A stretch of DNA of 54,228 nucleotides. It comes from Asterionellopsis glacialis. Lineage: Eukaryota > Bacillariophyta > Plagiogrammaphyceae > Rhaphoneidales > Asterionellopsidaceae. The stretch is from contig WKLE02000414.1 of the NCBI GenBank assembly GCA_014885115.2, positions 1-54,228 on the forward strand, given 5' to 3'. Made by a program: the position numbers and the translations under genes. Positions 33,235 to 43,019 of the stretch are shown in pieces (position 1 is the stretch's first letter; each line of letters starts with the position of its first letter). The notes beneath the pieces are model-generated. The model saw nothing but the letters and a program-made list of their open reading frames with translations, was not told where the DNA came from and did not search any database.

Positions 33235-33562
33235 TTTATGTGATCAAAAATTAGCTTTAATTTTTCATAGTTGCATCTTCCATGGTTTCGATACTTGTCA
33301 TAATCTCATTTTATCAAATTGCCAATATTATTTTGGCCCGATTTGCAACTAAAAAAACTCTGACGAATGAATGTAAGAGAATAGAATTGTGCAAGTTTGC
33401 AATGTTCCGTGGCACTACCGGAGTAGCTCGATTAGGAAGAGGCTGTGTTGAACTTTCATAAAATATTTAATTGAACAAAGAGTATTTATATATATATATA
33501 TCCTGTATGTATTTTTTGAAACTCCAGCTAGGACTACATGGTCAGACATGCTACAGATAGTC
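33235..33562. other. Convergent 3' flanks with TA microsatellite
   Basis: Short spacer between converging stops. It contains a (TA)n run of about 15 bp at 33487..33501 and AT-rich potential polyadenylation sequence. No gene. Confidence 0.55.
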
Positions 33563-34732
33563 TCACTGCACAACAAGCCGTCCAAGGTCTTCTTTGACAG
33601 CACTATAATGGTTCTTTTCCCTTTCTTGATTTGGTTCATCACAAATGTATTCCAAGTATGACGGTGATTTCCATTCTACCGCACCAAGCATCAACAGACT
33701 ACACATTGTGCATAAATGAAAAAGAGCGCTTCCAGGATTGAACTTGGATGGATCTTTAAATACAGATGGACAATCTTTGAAGCAGTGCTCGTAAGCTGGA
33801 CGGCCACATATATTATACATAGATTCAAAGATAACAAAACCCACAAATTGAATAATCATAGACAAAGCCTTGAACCCATATACAACTTCCAAGAAACGCC
33901 TGTTATCAATATGCACTGAATCTTCAAGGTTAGCATGAAGAATTGTATCAGTTGAATTTTTGACTTGTGTCTGGCGTGTTTTCTGCCGTCGAACTATCCT
34001 AATCGTGATGATAATATAGACAATTGCCGCTACCAACAAAGTTGGCATGGGTAGCAAAATAACTGCTTGTGAAGGGATGTCAAGAAGTGTCGAAACAAAT
34101 CCTAGAGTTATGACAAATCCGTTTCCTATTGTCCATACCAAAGAAATCCAGTAATTTTTCCTTTGGGATTTGTCTTGGTCAAACTTGGTCTTCGCATTCA
34201 ATATATCAATGGGATAAAAAAACTTGATACAGATCAACATGAGGAAAGCATTTCCAATTAAGATAAATAAACATATCCAAGCTATCAAAAATTCCTGATT
34301 CCAAAAGATGTCTTTTTTATTTTCACCATTTTGGTGCCATACTGCCCCAACTCCATATGAGGCAGACGTGAAAAGAAAATACAAAATCATATCAATATCT
34401 GGATGCTTTGATGATATACAATTTTGGCTGCCATTGTGCTGGTGCTGTTGTTGCTGAAATGGCATTGTTTTTTTTTTAAGGAGAAAGGCAATTGTCACAA
34501 TAATGCCGATGGAAAGAATAACATAGTTTGTTCCCCATGTCCATGCGGAACTATCAAAATTTGTGCTGTCATCATACGACAACTCACAATTTGAATCAAG
34601 ATATTCTTGATCGTATAGAAATCGTTCATTAAACAGGGGATGGCTGAGCACCACAATTTTCTTTTCAGTGAAAGGAGAGGACATGATTGGTTTTGTGGTA
34701 TGAGATATTTTAGAATGATAGGCCGTGTTCAT
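33563..34732 (-). CDS. Predicted seven-transmembrane protein of unknown family
   Basis: 389-aa polytopic membrane protein, first ATG at 34732 (the frame further upstream begins only at TTG). About seven hydrophobic segments are visible in order: NYVILSIGIIVTIAFLL; MILYFLFTSASYGVGAV; EFLIAWICLFILIGNAFLM; WISLVWTIGNGFVITLGFV; VILLPMPTLLVAAIVYIII; VVYGFKALSMIIQFVGFVIF; ALFHLCTMCSLLMLGAV. A ~65-residue N-terminal soluble part precedes TM1, and a short charged tail ends it. A Cys-rich loop (CGRPAYEHCFKDC) lies between TM6 and TM7 and may be extracytosolic. Seven helices recall a GPCR or CREST-type hydrolase, but no family motif is recognised, so function is left open. No signal for plastid import. 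Confidence 0.7.
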   Translation of the reverse strand: MNTAYHSKISHTTKPIMSSPFTEKKIVVLSHPLFNERFLYDQEYLDSNCELSYDDSTNFDSSAWTWGTNYVILSIGIIVTIAFLLKKKTMPFQQQQHQHNGSQNCISSKHPDIDMILYFLFTSASYGVGAVWHQNGENKKDIFWNQEFLIAWICLFILIGNAFLMLICIKFFYPIDILNAKTKFDQDKSQRKNYWISLVWTIGNGFVITLGFVSTLLDIPSQAVILLPMPTLLVAAIVYIIITIRIVRRQKTRQTQVKNSTDTILHANLEDSVHIDNRRFLEVVYGFKALSMIIQFVGFVIFESMYNICGRPAYEHCFKDCPSVFKDPSKFNPGSALFHLCTMCSLLMLGAVEWKSPSYLEYICDEPNQEREKNHYSAVKEDLGRLVVQ

Positions 34733-35766
34733 TTTCAATCGTAAAGAATGAAATCTGTGAGAAAAAAGAGAACGCTATTATTAATTTACGGATAACGGCT
34801 TCGCAAAAAAAAGGCTTCGCAAAAAAAAATGTTCCTGTCTGATCTCGCGAGAAGTCGAGAAATATTTCGGTGTCGCGCATTTTACCAGTGAAAATCTCCT
34901 TGCATCTCTTACCGGTACGACTTTTCATGTGCAGTCCCAATTCTCGAGTCTTGATTTTAATTGGATAATTAACGTCATACACACGAATACTACTTATTGA
35001 AAAAGGGTTTGTTTCAGATAAAAAGTTTCTAACGTAAAAATGAGGTACAGTACAAAAAACCTTTCATATTGTCAAAAAATAAAAATTCTTCCTGTTCTCC
35101 TTTTTCTTGGTTGGCTCGCTCATCTTTTCTGTTTCAACGTTTCGAGTAGTACAGAATGATCAGAAGGATGGTGGGATATCTGTATGTGTGAAGGTACGTG
35201 GTAGTGGAATACATGACGGAAAAAGGTGCACAAGACTGAAATGTCGATTACACGTGATATATATTCAAAGGAATGATAGCGCAATAATCAGTCCTCTTGG
35301 ATGTGTGAAAGTAGCGGAATAGATGAACGAAAAAGGTGCACAAGACTAAAATGTCGATTACACACGATAAGTTACATAAGATCATGTATGTGGAATTGCT
35401 GAACCAGAGATAATGGCGTACTTAGGGAAATATATGGTTTCCTCAGAAGCGCTAAAAAGAAGATAATGACTTCTGTACCACAAGGTATTGATTTAGAGAG
35501 CGCATTCAGTATAGTACATTTTTCTGCGGCAAACCGTTAACCCAAATTTGGCAAAAAAATCTTTGCGGCAATGCCGACATGAACCAGTGTATTGTTAGTC
35601 TTGTACAGGTACAGTACAATATACCGATAGATACAATCCGGTGTACGAGTACTCGAGTACAAAATATGTGACGATGTATTAATAACTTTTTATTAGGACT
35701 ACTTTCTATATTTGCTTTGGGCATCATTGGATGAAGCATCGTCACATAAAATATTTGAAAGTTACC
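34733..35766. other. Divergent spacer with short tandem repeat
   Basis: No supported gene. It contains a 117-bp-period tandem repeat (35184..35369, separate entry), a direct repeat CTTCGCAAAAAAAA twice near 34799..34828, and a GTAC-rich patch at 35600..35665 (GGTACAGTACAATATACC, GTACGAGTACTCGAGTAC). The right end is the promoter region of the PhoX-like gene. Confidence 0.5.
35184..35369. repeat. Two-copy tandem repeat (~75 bp unit, 117 bp period)
   Basis: Copies at 35184..35259 and 35301..35369 share ATGTGTGAA, then GGAAAAAGGTGCACAAGACT versus CGAAAAAGGTGCACAAGACT, and AAATGTCGATTACAC. Only scattered substitutions and one small deletion separate them, so the duplication looks recent. It is non-coding, lying in the spacer upstream of the PhoX-like gene. 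Confidence 0.85.
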
Positions 35767-37739
35767 ATGACATCGAATCTCTTTACGATTACTCTTCTCT
35801 CTCTGTTGGCTGTTCAGAGAATCTTCCCTGTTGAAGCACAACCAGCCTTTCTTAGAAACAAGAAGCGTGTCTTCGATGCTGGAGAAAGTTTTGCTTGGGA
35901 TTCACCTCCAGTACTTGAGACACCTTCACCGTCGTCGCAACCAAGTCAATCCTCCTCTCCATCTACTCAACCCAGCCAGCCACCTCCACCATCACCTCAA
36001 CCAAGTCAATCCTCCTCACCATCTACTCAACCTAGCCAGCCACCTCCACCATCACCTCAACCAAGTCAATCCCCTTCGCCATCTACTCAACCAAGCCAGC
36101 CACTGCCACCGGTTACATTTAAACCCGGTTTCCTGACAGATCAGAAAGAAGGCTACCTTCTATCCGAAGGACTTGATATTAGAGTTATTGCAGAAACAGG
36201 AAAAAGGGTCACTTTATCCGACGGATCGGCATCTGCAAGGAACTTTCATGTTCGTCCCGATGGTGCTGCATGTTTCCCACATCCCGACGGGCTCTTAAAT
36301 GGATACGTTTACGTTTCCAACTCAGAGGCTGGTTCTAACACAGGAGGAGTAGGGGCAATCTATTTTGATAGCGCGGGTGAAATCACCAACTATGAAATGC
36401 TATTGACTGATACTACGTGGAATTGTGGGTAAGTGTATTTGCCTACATTACTGTTTGTTTCTTTTTTTTGTCTTTTTTTCTGTGAATGATAGAACTTTTG
36501 GTGGTTGTCTAATTTTTTCTTCTGAAATTCCTTGAAATGCAGTGGAGGGAAGACACCCTGGAATACTTGGATCAGTTGCGAAGAGGATGCAAGTAAAGGC
36601 AGAGGTAAGCCATGTATGAATATTGGTTGATGTAATTGTGAATGTTATTCATATCTTCAATTTGATGAATGCTTTGAACGTATCTTTTTTTTTTTTAAAA
36701 AACAAACTAAATAATGTTTCGCTCATATTTAGGTGTATGGCAAGTAGACCCTTGGGGGCAACGCTCTTCTCAACTTACAGAGGTTGGAGATAGAAATAAT
36801 CGTTACCGTAGTGGAACTTGGGAAGCGTTTGCATATGATCTCAGTGGTGCCGATGGTGGAATCAACAGATACTTTCTTACGGAAGACAGGCAGGATGGCC
36901 CCCTTCGTCGTTTCACACCCAAAAAACCCGAAGTGCTTAGCTGGGAGGTGCTTCATGAGGAAGGCACTCATGAGTACCTTTTACTCAACCCTAGCCAAGG
37001 AATTTTTACATGGACAACGAGTTTGTCAACAGCCCGATCTAATGCAGAAAAACATTATAGAAACGCCGAGGGTGTCGACTGCCGCGATGGGCATTTATAT
37101 TTTGTCAGCAAGAAATTGAAGCAACTGTACGATCTTGACTTGAATGCCAAGACCTTTAGTATAACAAGTACATATACTCCAGAATTTGCTGGAGAACCAG
37201 ACGGTATCGAGTTTTTCAATAGACGATATCTTAATAATGCCGAAAATACCAAAGGTGAACTTGAAGTTACTTCCGATGAAATGTTCACTTCAACTCAAAT
37301 ACAGAGGGTCCTTTCTAGAAACAATGACTCTTTAAGAAACTCGCGTGAATTGAATGAAGAATTCAACCATCCAATCCTCTTCATGACGGAAGATGGTACA
37401 AGATCTCCTGGGTTATTTGGAATGGATGCGGACCAAAACTTCTTTACCATTGTTCAGATGGCTTACCAGAGTTCCGACGGAGAGGAAACGACTGGAGTTG
37501 CATTAAGTCCAGATCGAAAAAAGATTTACTTTTGCCAACAAAATGCGGGCATTTGTTTTGAAATTTGGAGAAAAGATGGATACGTTTTTACTGGTGAATA
37601 TTTGAGTGTGAAGTATCACAATCAAAATCTTTGTGTTGATGATAACCAATGGTGTGAACATTGGGCGGACATTGGCGAGTGCAAGAAAAACCCTGATTAC
37701 ATGTTATTCAATTGCAGATTTTCGTGCAATGTTTGTTGA
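35767..37739 (+). CDS. Secreted PhoX-like (DUF839) protein with Pro/Ser linker and C-terminal ShKT domain (3 exons)
   Basis: Exons 35767..36428, 36543..36604 (a 62-nt micro-exon) and 36733..37739. Introns are GTAAGT...GCAG (phase 2) and GTAAGC...TTAG (phase 1); product 576 aa. An upstream in-frame ATG at 35731 exists, but starting at 35767 puts the signal peptide (LFTITLLSLLAVQRIFPVEA) at the N-terminus. A 60-bp tandem repeat encodes a Ser/Pro/Gln linker. The splice joins restore NCGGGKTPWNTWISCEE, the hallmark of the DUF839/PhoX family (GG..TPWGTWL.CEE). Later come RSGTWEAFAYDL, NAEGVDCRDGHLYF, GEPDGIEF and TGVALSPDRKKIYFCQQ, typical of its propeller. PhoX enzymes are Ca/Fe phosphatases; activity here is inferred only. 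The last ~38 residues hold six cysteines in ShKT spacing (CVDDNQWCEHW...CNVC). Probably extracellular or cell-wall associated. Confidence 0.88.
35941..36110 (+). repeat. 60-bp coding minisatellite (~2.8 copies)
   Basis: Three successive 60-bp units begin CCAAGTCAATCC at 35941, 36001 and 36061. The first two differ by only two bases; the third diverges toward its end. Each encodes a 20-residue Ser/Pro/Gln unit that forms the linker between signal peptide and PhoX-like domain. Unit number is likely variable between strains. Confidence 0.93.
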
Positions 37740-38498
37740 AAATACAACAATTGTTTTCCACCTTGAGAGAATCGTTGCTATATGACGAACCCGTCAAACC
37801 ACTCCTGCTAAAAGTGCAGGAGGACTTGGCACGAAACAAGGGACATCCCATCACAACAGAACAAACGACACCAATTTGTGATGAGTATAAAATGATGGTG
37901 TCAAGAAGATTCAATATCTGTTGAATTCTACGTACTAATATGATTAGTGTACGTGCCGTACGACTTGTATGAACCTGGGACTTGTAGCTTCTTCATTTTT
38001 TGGTACTACAGTACTACTTGAGCGAGAAGCCTATGAACAATCAATGATGGCTATTATTTATTTAGTCCTATACTATTATATATTTGTACTATTTATTTAG
38101 AATCGTGTTACAAAATATCTTTAACCCACACAAGGAAAAGAAGTACCTGTATTCACAGTAGTCTTGAGGTCCTAAAAGGTAACCTGTCCGTATGACCTCT
38201 CTAGAGTACCCAACCATTCCTTTGCTGTCCTGCGTGCGACGACTTGTGACTTGCGAGATGTCAAGATGGTTGCACGTGTTGTTTTCATAGGTGTGGCCGT
38301 CCGTTCTGTTCGCATTCGTCATCACGCGTCTTTTGGTGATTATTATTTTTGTCTCCCTCCTATACGATCCCTTTCTCTGCACTGACATAACCAAGATTCA
38401 CCGCCCCGAGCTTATTGTGTTGTCTCGTGCCAAGGAATAAGCTTATAGATTCTTATAAAGTAATTCTTGCAAACAAATTCATTTCCCCCAATCCTACT
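37740..38498. other. Spacer between PhoX-like and TrpC-TrpF genes
   Basis: No supported gene. 37930..38220 carries word-rich sequence (TACGTACTAATA, GTACTACAGTACTACTTG, GGTCCTAAAAGGTAACC, CTCTCTAGAGTACC). The last ~250 bp should contain the promoter/5' UTR of the tryptophan gene. In-frame TTG-initiated extension upstream of 38499 is not counted as coding. Confidence 0.5.
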
Positions 38499-40367
38499 AT
38501 GGACAACAAACACGATTATACGGAGAAACAACTTAAGGATGCATTGGCATCCTTACTGTTTAAGGATGGAAACGACAATCATGATGGACACCATTGTCAT
38601 GGATTTGGTAAAGGCTCCGATTATGCCAGTCATAAATTAAGTATGTTACAAACTATTCATGCAACTCAAATTTTAGATTATGGTGTTAAAATGTCTCAGC
38701 AGCAAAAAGATGACACTAATACTTTTCCATCTCAAGATGAACTTTTGAATAAAGCCAAGGACTTTGCTTCTGCACACGGCACGACATTAAATTTACAACA
38801 AATCATTCAACGCCAATCACCACGAATGGCATTAGCAGCTGAATTCAAGCGTGCATCACCATCCAAAGGTAACATTGCACCCCATTTAAAGCCTGGTGAA
38901 CAAGCTCAGGTATATGCCTCGTCTGGTGCTAATATTATATCCGTTTTGACGGAACCACGTTGGTTTTTAGGATCCTTGGAAGATTTAACTGAAGCACGCT
39001 TGCAAACTACAAATCAACCAAAGTATGATCGTCCAGCCATACTACGAAAGGACTTTGTATTTTGTGAATACCAAATTGCCGAGGCAGCCGCAGCCGGTGC
39101 AGATACAGTTTTGCTAATTGTAGCAGTCACACCCAGTACATTACTAAAAAAGTTAATTGATTTTTGTAGATCCATCAACATGGAACCACTTGTGGAAGTT
39201 CATGCCGATGAAGAATTAGATGTAGCTCTGGAGGCAGGTGCCAAGGTCATTGGTGTGAATAATCGGAACTTACATACCTTTCAAATGGATATGTCACGTA
39301 CACAACGTGTAGCAGAACAATTAGGAACTCGCGGTTTAACATTCCATCATGATAAGGGTGAAGAAGTAGATTATACCGTTTGTGCACTTTCGGGTATGTC
39401 CACTTCGTTAGATGTGGATAGGTATCGTCAATCGGGTGTGGGAATGTGTTTAATCGGTGAATCCTTAATGAGAGCTGCTGATCCATCTGTGGCTATTCAA
39501 GGGTTGTGTTTAGATCCTGCCGATTTGGCTGAACAACAACGTAACATGAATGGTGGTGGTGCTTATACAGCAGGGACAAAAATCATCAAGGTTTGTGGTA
39601 TTACAAATCCAGAAGATGCATTGGTAGCATGTCAATCAGGTGCTAATTTAATTGGTACAATTTTTGCTTCCAAGAGTAAACGAAAGGTTACCAAAGAACA
39701 ATGCACAAGTGTGGTGCAGGCTGTACGTAAATTTGGTGAACGCAGTGCACGTATGGATATACCCCAAAAGGCTAAAAGTGAATTGTCGCCAATTTCATCC
39801 TTGGTCTCTACAGCTCATTTATTGGAAGACTGTGCTCGTCGTCCATTGGTTGTGGGTGTCTTTCAAAATCAAAGTTTTGAATTTATCCAAGAAATGGTAC
39901 AAGATTGTGGATTAGACTTGGTTCAACTTCATGGTAAAGAAGGCATGACAGTCGCCAATGTGGAACATTGTGGTGTGCCAGCCATTCGAGTTGTGGATAT
40001 TGAAGTAGATGCAAAGACGGGTAAGGCCGTTGATGGTGCATCAAAACAAATTTTAGACTCCGTTACATCCGATCCCTTGGCTATTCTTCTAGATACCTCC
40101 ATTAAGGGCGCTAAGGAAGGCGGTGGCACAGGTGTAACGTTTGATTGGAATATTGTTCAAGAAGTACAAAATGCTGGCCTACCTGTCATTATTGCGGGCG
40201 GATTAAAGGTAGAGAATGTGGCAGACGCAGTAACTACTGTCCGTCCATGGGGTCTCGATGTCAGTTCGGGTGTGGAAGAGAGTCCTGGTGTAAAGAATCA
40301 CTCTAAAGTCAAAGACTTTGTTAAAGGTGCACGTACGGCAGCAGTGGAAGCTAGTAAAGGATTTTAA
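38499..40367 (+). CDS. Bifunctional indole-3-glycerol-phosphate synthase / phosphoribosylanthranilate isomerase (TrpC-TrpF fusion)
   Basis: Catalyses two successive steps of tryptophan synthesis: PRAI isomerises phosphoribosylanthranilate to CdRP, and IGPS closes the indole ring. 622 aa from the first ATG (38499, MDNKHDYTEK), single exon. IGPS domain (~80 to 345): FKRASPSKG (116 to 124), ISVLTEPRWFLGS, LRKDFVF, PLVEVHADEE, GVNNRNLHTF, and CALSGMST, which matches the fungal-type CALSGI rather than bacterial SESGI. PRAI domain (~360 to 620): IKVCGITNPED with the catalytic Cys, LVQLHG, LLDTSIKGAKEGGGTGVTFDW with the catalytic Asp, VIIAGGLKVENV. All expected PRAI residues are visible. No signal peptide or FAP motif, so it is probably cytosolic unless an upstream exon was missed. 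The fusion order (C then F) matches fungal TRPC and E. coli TrpC, without the glutamine amidotransferase domain found in fungi. Confidence 0.94.
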   Translation: MDNKHDYTEKQLKDALASLLFKDGNDNHDGHHCHGFGKGSDYASHKLSMLQTIHATQILDYGVKMSQQQKDDTNTFPSQDELLNKAKDFASAHGTTLNLQQIIQRQSPRMALAAEFKRASPSKGNIAPHLKPGEQAQVYASSGANIISVLTEPRWFLGSLEDLTEARLQTTNQPKYDRPAILRKDFVFCEYQIAEAAAAGADTVLLIVAVTPSTLLKKLIDFCRSINMEPLVEVHADEELDVALEAGAKVIGVNNRNLHTFQMDMSRTQRVAEQLGTRGLTFHHDKGEEVDYTVCALSGMSTSLDVDRYRQSGVGMCLIGESLMRAADPSVAIQGLCLDPADLAEQQRNMNGGGAYTAGTKIIKVCGITNPEDALVACQSGANLIGTIFASKSKRKVTKEQCTSVVQAVRKFGERSARMDIPQKAKSELSPISSLVSTAHLLEDCARRPLVVGVFQNQSFEFIQEMVQDCGLDLVQLHGKEGMTVANVEHCGVPAIRVVDIEVDAKTGKAVDGASKQILDSVTSDPLAILLDTSIKGAKEGGGTGVTFDWNIVQEVQNAGLPVIIAGGLKVENVADAVTTVRPWGLDVSSGVEESPGVKNHSKVKDFVKGARTAAVEASKGF

Positions 40368-40552
40368 TTCAAAATAACCATGAAATAAGAAATAAAAATT
40401 ACAGAAAGCATGAAATTTTAAAAAATTGCTGGTAGTCTACTTTATCCTCTAAAAGAGATTTTTTCCTTAAAATCAATTTGATTTTTCGTACTCATTGATA
40501 ACTTTAGTTTTATCATCATAGAGTTTCCTTACTTAGATTGGCAACACTTTCA

Positions 40553-41662
40553 TTATACGATATCATTTCCTCCTAACACTCGTACAAGTTCATCTTCTTG
40601 TTCGACCCGTAAACATGTTTGTACGCCAAAGGGTAAGGACCAACCTTCTTTCATACTAAATTCAAATGCATCTTTAATGTCAATATCATACCAATCACAT
40701 ACGGACATTAAATTCATATTCGAATATCGATCATGTAAGGCAGCAACATCTAAACTATACACAGCCTCCAAGAGGGCAAAGGCTTGTTCCCCAGTCACTA
40801 AATCACCCAATTTTTCAGATGGATTAATAGGTACGGCGACACCCCACATACATAATACGTCGGCAATGTAGCATATAGGGACCGAATAATCCATGGCAAT
40901 TTCAGAGAGTGTACAATCACCTAAAAATCCAGGTTCACGTTTACTTTGAATGGTGCTGCTCTTCTCATCATCCTTGGCTTGTTTACCACCCATGGCAGCA
41001 ATTAGATCTTCTTCTTCTTGAGTGTATACCTTTGCTTTTGTTTCTTGTTGTGGTTCTGTTTCACCCTTATCAAATTTAGGTTGTTGTTGCTGTTGCTGCT
41101 GTTGCTGCTGTTGCTGCTGTTGCTGTTGCTGTCTACTTTTTTGTGCTTTACGTGAGGCACGTTCCGCAGACACAAAATCATCAGCTTCTAATGTTTGTGA
41201 TGAATAGTGTGCTGCATTGGCATAATATTGTTGGGAAGACGTACGACGTTGTGCCTTTTCACGATCTGGCATCCAATCTTGTTCTGAATCACCCATACCA
41301 TCATAAAATTCAGAATCATCTACCAATTCAGCATTTAACCATTCTGTACCATCGTCGTCGTCATCATCATCCATGTCATCGTTATCATAATCATCATTTC
41401 CTACAAAAGGACTATTATTTGGAATTCGTGAAGCTACATTTAAGGATGTACTTGATGATGATAACCATGATGATTCTAAATTTAGTGGCTGTTGTCGTGG
41501 TTGTGAAATTGGACGAACAAACGCAAATGATGAAACAGAAGAATTATCCAAAAAATTGAGGAAGAATAGGAAAGTTGTTGCTAGCAAATACTGTCGTGAT
41601 TGTTGTCTACTAGTACCGGTGCGTGTACTTGATTGTTTTGCATTTGGTGAAAAGGGCGACAT
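40553..41662 (-). CDS. Conserved plastid-targeted protein with acidic and polyglutamine linkers
   Basis: 369-aa protein of unknown function. After ~24 polar residues a hydrophobic signal (YLLATTFLFFLNFL) leads to SSFA-FVRP, a plastid presequence motif with Phe at +1. The middle is low complexity: a run of nine acidic residues (~97 to 105), then about 17 glutamines (~183 to 199, DNA (CTG/TTG)n near 41082..41132). The conserved part is the last ~130 residues: LSEIAMDYSVPICYIADVLC, WGVAVPINPSEKLGDLVTGE, VCDWYDIDIKDAFEFSMKEG, LPFGVQTCLRVEQEDELVRV. Its two helical repeats, each opening with a phrase like IAMDYSVPI or VCDWYDIDI, recall helix-turn-helix units. I believe similar domains occur in other plastid-bearing organisms but cannot name the family. 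Stromal location inferred. Single exon; its start lies 648 bp from the orphan pair. Confidence 0.75.
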   Translation of the reverse strand: MSPFSPNAKQSSTRTGTSRQQSRQYLLATTFLFFLNFLDNSSVSSFAFVRPISQPRQQPLNLESSWLSSSSTSLNVASRIPNNSPFVGNDDYDNDDMDDDDDDDGTEWLNAELVDDSEFYDGMGDSEQDWMPDREKAQRRTSSQQYYANAAHYSSQTLEADDFVSAERASRKAQKSRQQQQQQQQQQQQQQQQQPKFDKGETEPQQETKAKVYTQEEEDLIAAMGGKQAKDDEKSSTIQSKREPGFLGDCTLSEIAMDYSVPICYIADVLCMWGVAVPINPSEKLGDLVTGEQAFALLEAVYSLDVAALHDRYSNMNLMSVCDWYDIDIKDAFEFSMKEGWSLPFGVQTCLRVEQEDELVRVLGGNDIV

Positions 41663-42310
41663 TAGTATGTTGACAATCTATATTTGAGGTTGGTGATAAC
41701 GTCGATTACTGATACTGATATTTTATGGATTGGCGGAGAGTTTGGCTGATGTGTCGCATGCTGTGTGTGCATGCATGGGCATGCAGCAACACACACGACA
41801 CATCATGCAGAACATCCATCAGCACCCCGAGATCTCGCACAAAAGATTTTCTTTACCAGATGTTTCTTGACACACCCGGCGCAGAGACAGGAATGGTTCT
41901 GGTGATACACCCTTGACGGTTGAAGGTCAGAGTATACAAATATTGTGNNNNNNNNNNNNNNNNNNNNAGAGAGAGCATAAAATTCGTGCACCTGTCAAGC
42001 ATCACAATGAATCATTACAGTAGTGTCATGGGACATCAGTTTCCTGTAGGAAGAGAAAGACGCATGGATAAACTCTCTAGGTGCAGTACAAGGTACCAGT
42101 ACTTATCGAACGGTTGTCAGGCACATACCAGCACGGCGTAGGTTTGATAGCAGTTGAATCATGGAGGGTTCTGTAACGCGACTGGGTTCGCGTTTTCTAA
42201 AATCTGCAAATGAAGGCTCTTAGTCACAACAACAATATCCTTGACAATACATCAAACGCAAAGAAATCGCACAAAAAAAACAGTCTACTTACTACTGAAT
42301 AAGAACTATT
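41663..42310. other. Divergent spacer containing an assembly gap
   Basis: No supported gene. It has GCATGC/TGCATG palindromic stretches near 41758..41790, a 20-base run of N (41948..41967), and from about 42050 a segment homologous to the region upstream of the second orphan gene (~43480..43734), so it is part of a local duplication. Confidence 0.6.
41948..41967. other. Assembly gap (20 N)
   Basis: Exactly 20 undetermined bases, a conventional placeholder size, so the true gap length is unknown. It lies just upstream of the duplicated orphan-gene segment, a place where repeats could have broken the assembly. Confidence 0.97.
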
Positions 42311-43019
42311 ATGAATAGCATTGGAAAGAAATTCTTTGTCGTCAACAAAAAGAAGGCTTCAACTACTACCAAAGTTGAGGATATTGACCTTAGTCGAAGG
42401 AAACAAATCGTGCCTTGTTCTGCTGCACAAGAAGAAGATAACTCAAGTTCATCCTCGTTATCACCGTCCTCACAGGAACATTGTAGTAGAAAGACTAAAA
42501 ACAGTTCAATCAAAAAGAAAAAAGCATCATCCTGGTCGTTGAACACTGGTATTCTTCCCACCATCTTGGCAAAGAAGAAGAAGAAGCAGCAGGAGAAGGA
42601 ATTGACGACAAAGGATAAACCGCGACAACAAAAGAAGAAAGAACGTGATACGAATAATGTTATTGCAAACGAAACCATTGTTGAAGGTCATCATCACTCC
42701 GCAAATCCCTCCAAGGTGGTTCAACTTACGTGTCCTCCTGGTAAGAAACGAAAAAGAAGAATGTTGGCGGTACAGTACAATTCGACTACTTTTGCGTATT
42801 CTCATGTGTATGTAAAACCAAAGCTCTAACTTTTGTTTACATTTTGCTTTGTTATTCTTCTTTGTACGGTAACACTTTATATATTATTTTGAATTGTGCT
42901 GCCTGTATTGTTTACACGAAAAAAATTGATGCTCCCACAACAAAGAAATTCAACCGTATATCAATTGGGCTGATGTTGGTTCAGGAATTTGTCTCTTGCA
43001 ACAAGATTACTTAATGTAA
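42311..43019 (+). CDS. Basic Ser/Lys-rich orphan protein, copy 1 (probable 2-exon model)
   Basis: Fast-evolving basic protein of unknown function. Unspliced it reads 172 aa to a stop at 42829. A better model splices 42311..42740 to 42946..43019 (GTAAG donor, ACAAAG acceptor, 205-bp intron, phase 1), giving 167 aa ending INWADVGSGICLLQQDYLM. This tail matches the C-terminus of copy 2 (INWTDGGSGIFLKQNS), and the matching sequence lies beyond the unspliced stop. Shared N-terminus: MNSIGKKFF, then TTKVEDID and RKQIVP. The middle is Lys/Gln-rich (KKKKKQQEKE) and probably disordered, with nuclear-localisation-like clusters. No signal peptide or domain recognised. Alternative: the unspliced form is the real product and the downstream homology is decayed sequence. 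Confidence 0.6.

Noticed and set aside
38415..38498. N-terminal extension of TrpC-TrpF
   Set aside because: Opens only at TTG; first ATG is 38499 and the extension shows no targeting features.
41758..41790. Clustered GCATGC palindromes near the N gap as a possible origin or attachment site
   Set aside because: Only a few short palindromes, no direct-repeat boundaries or integrase nearby.
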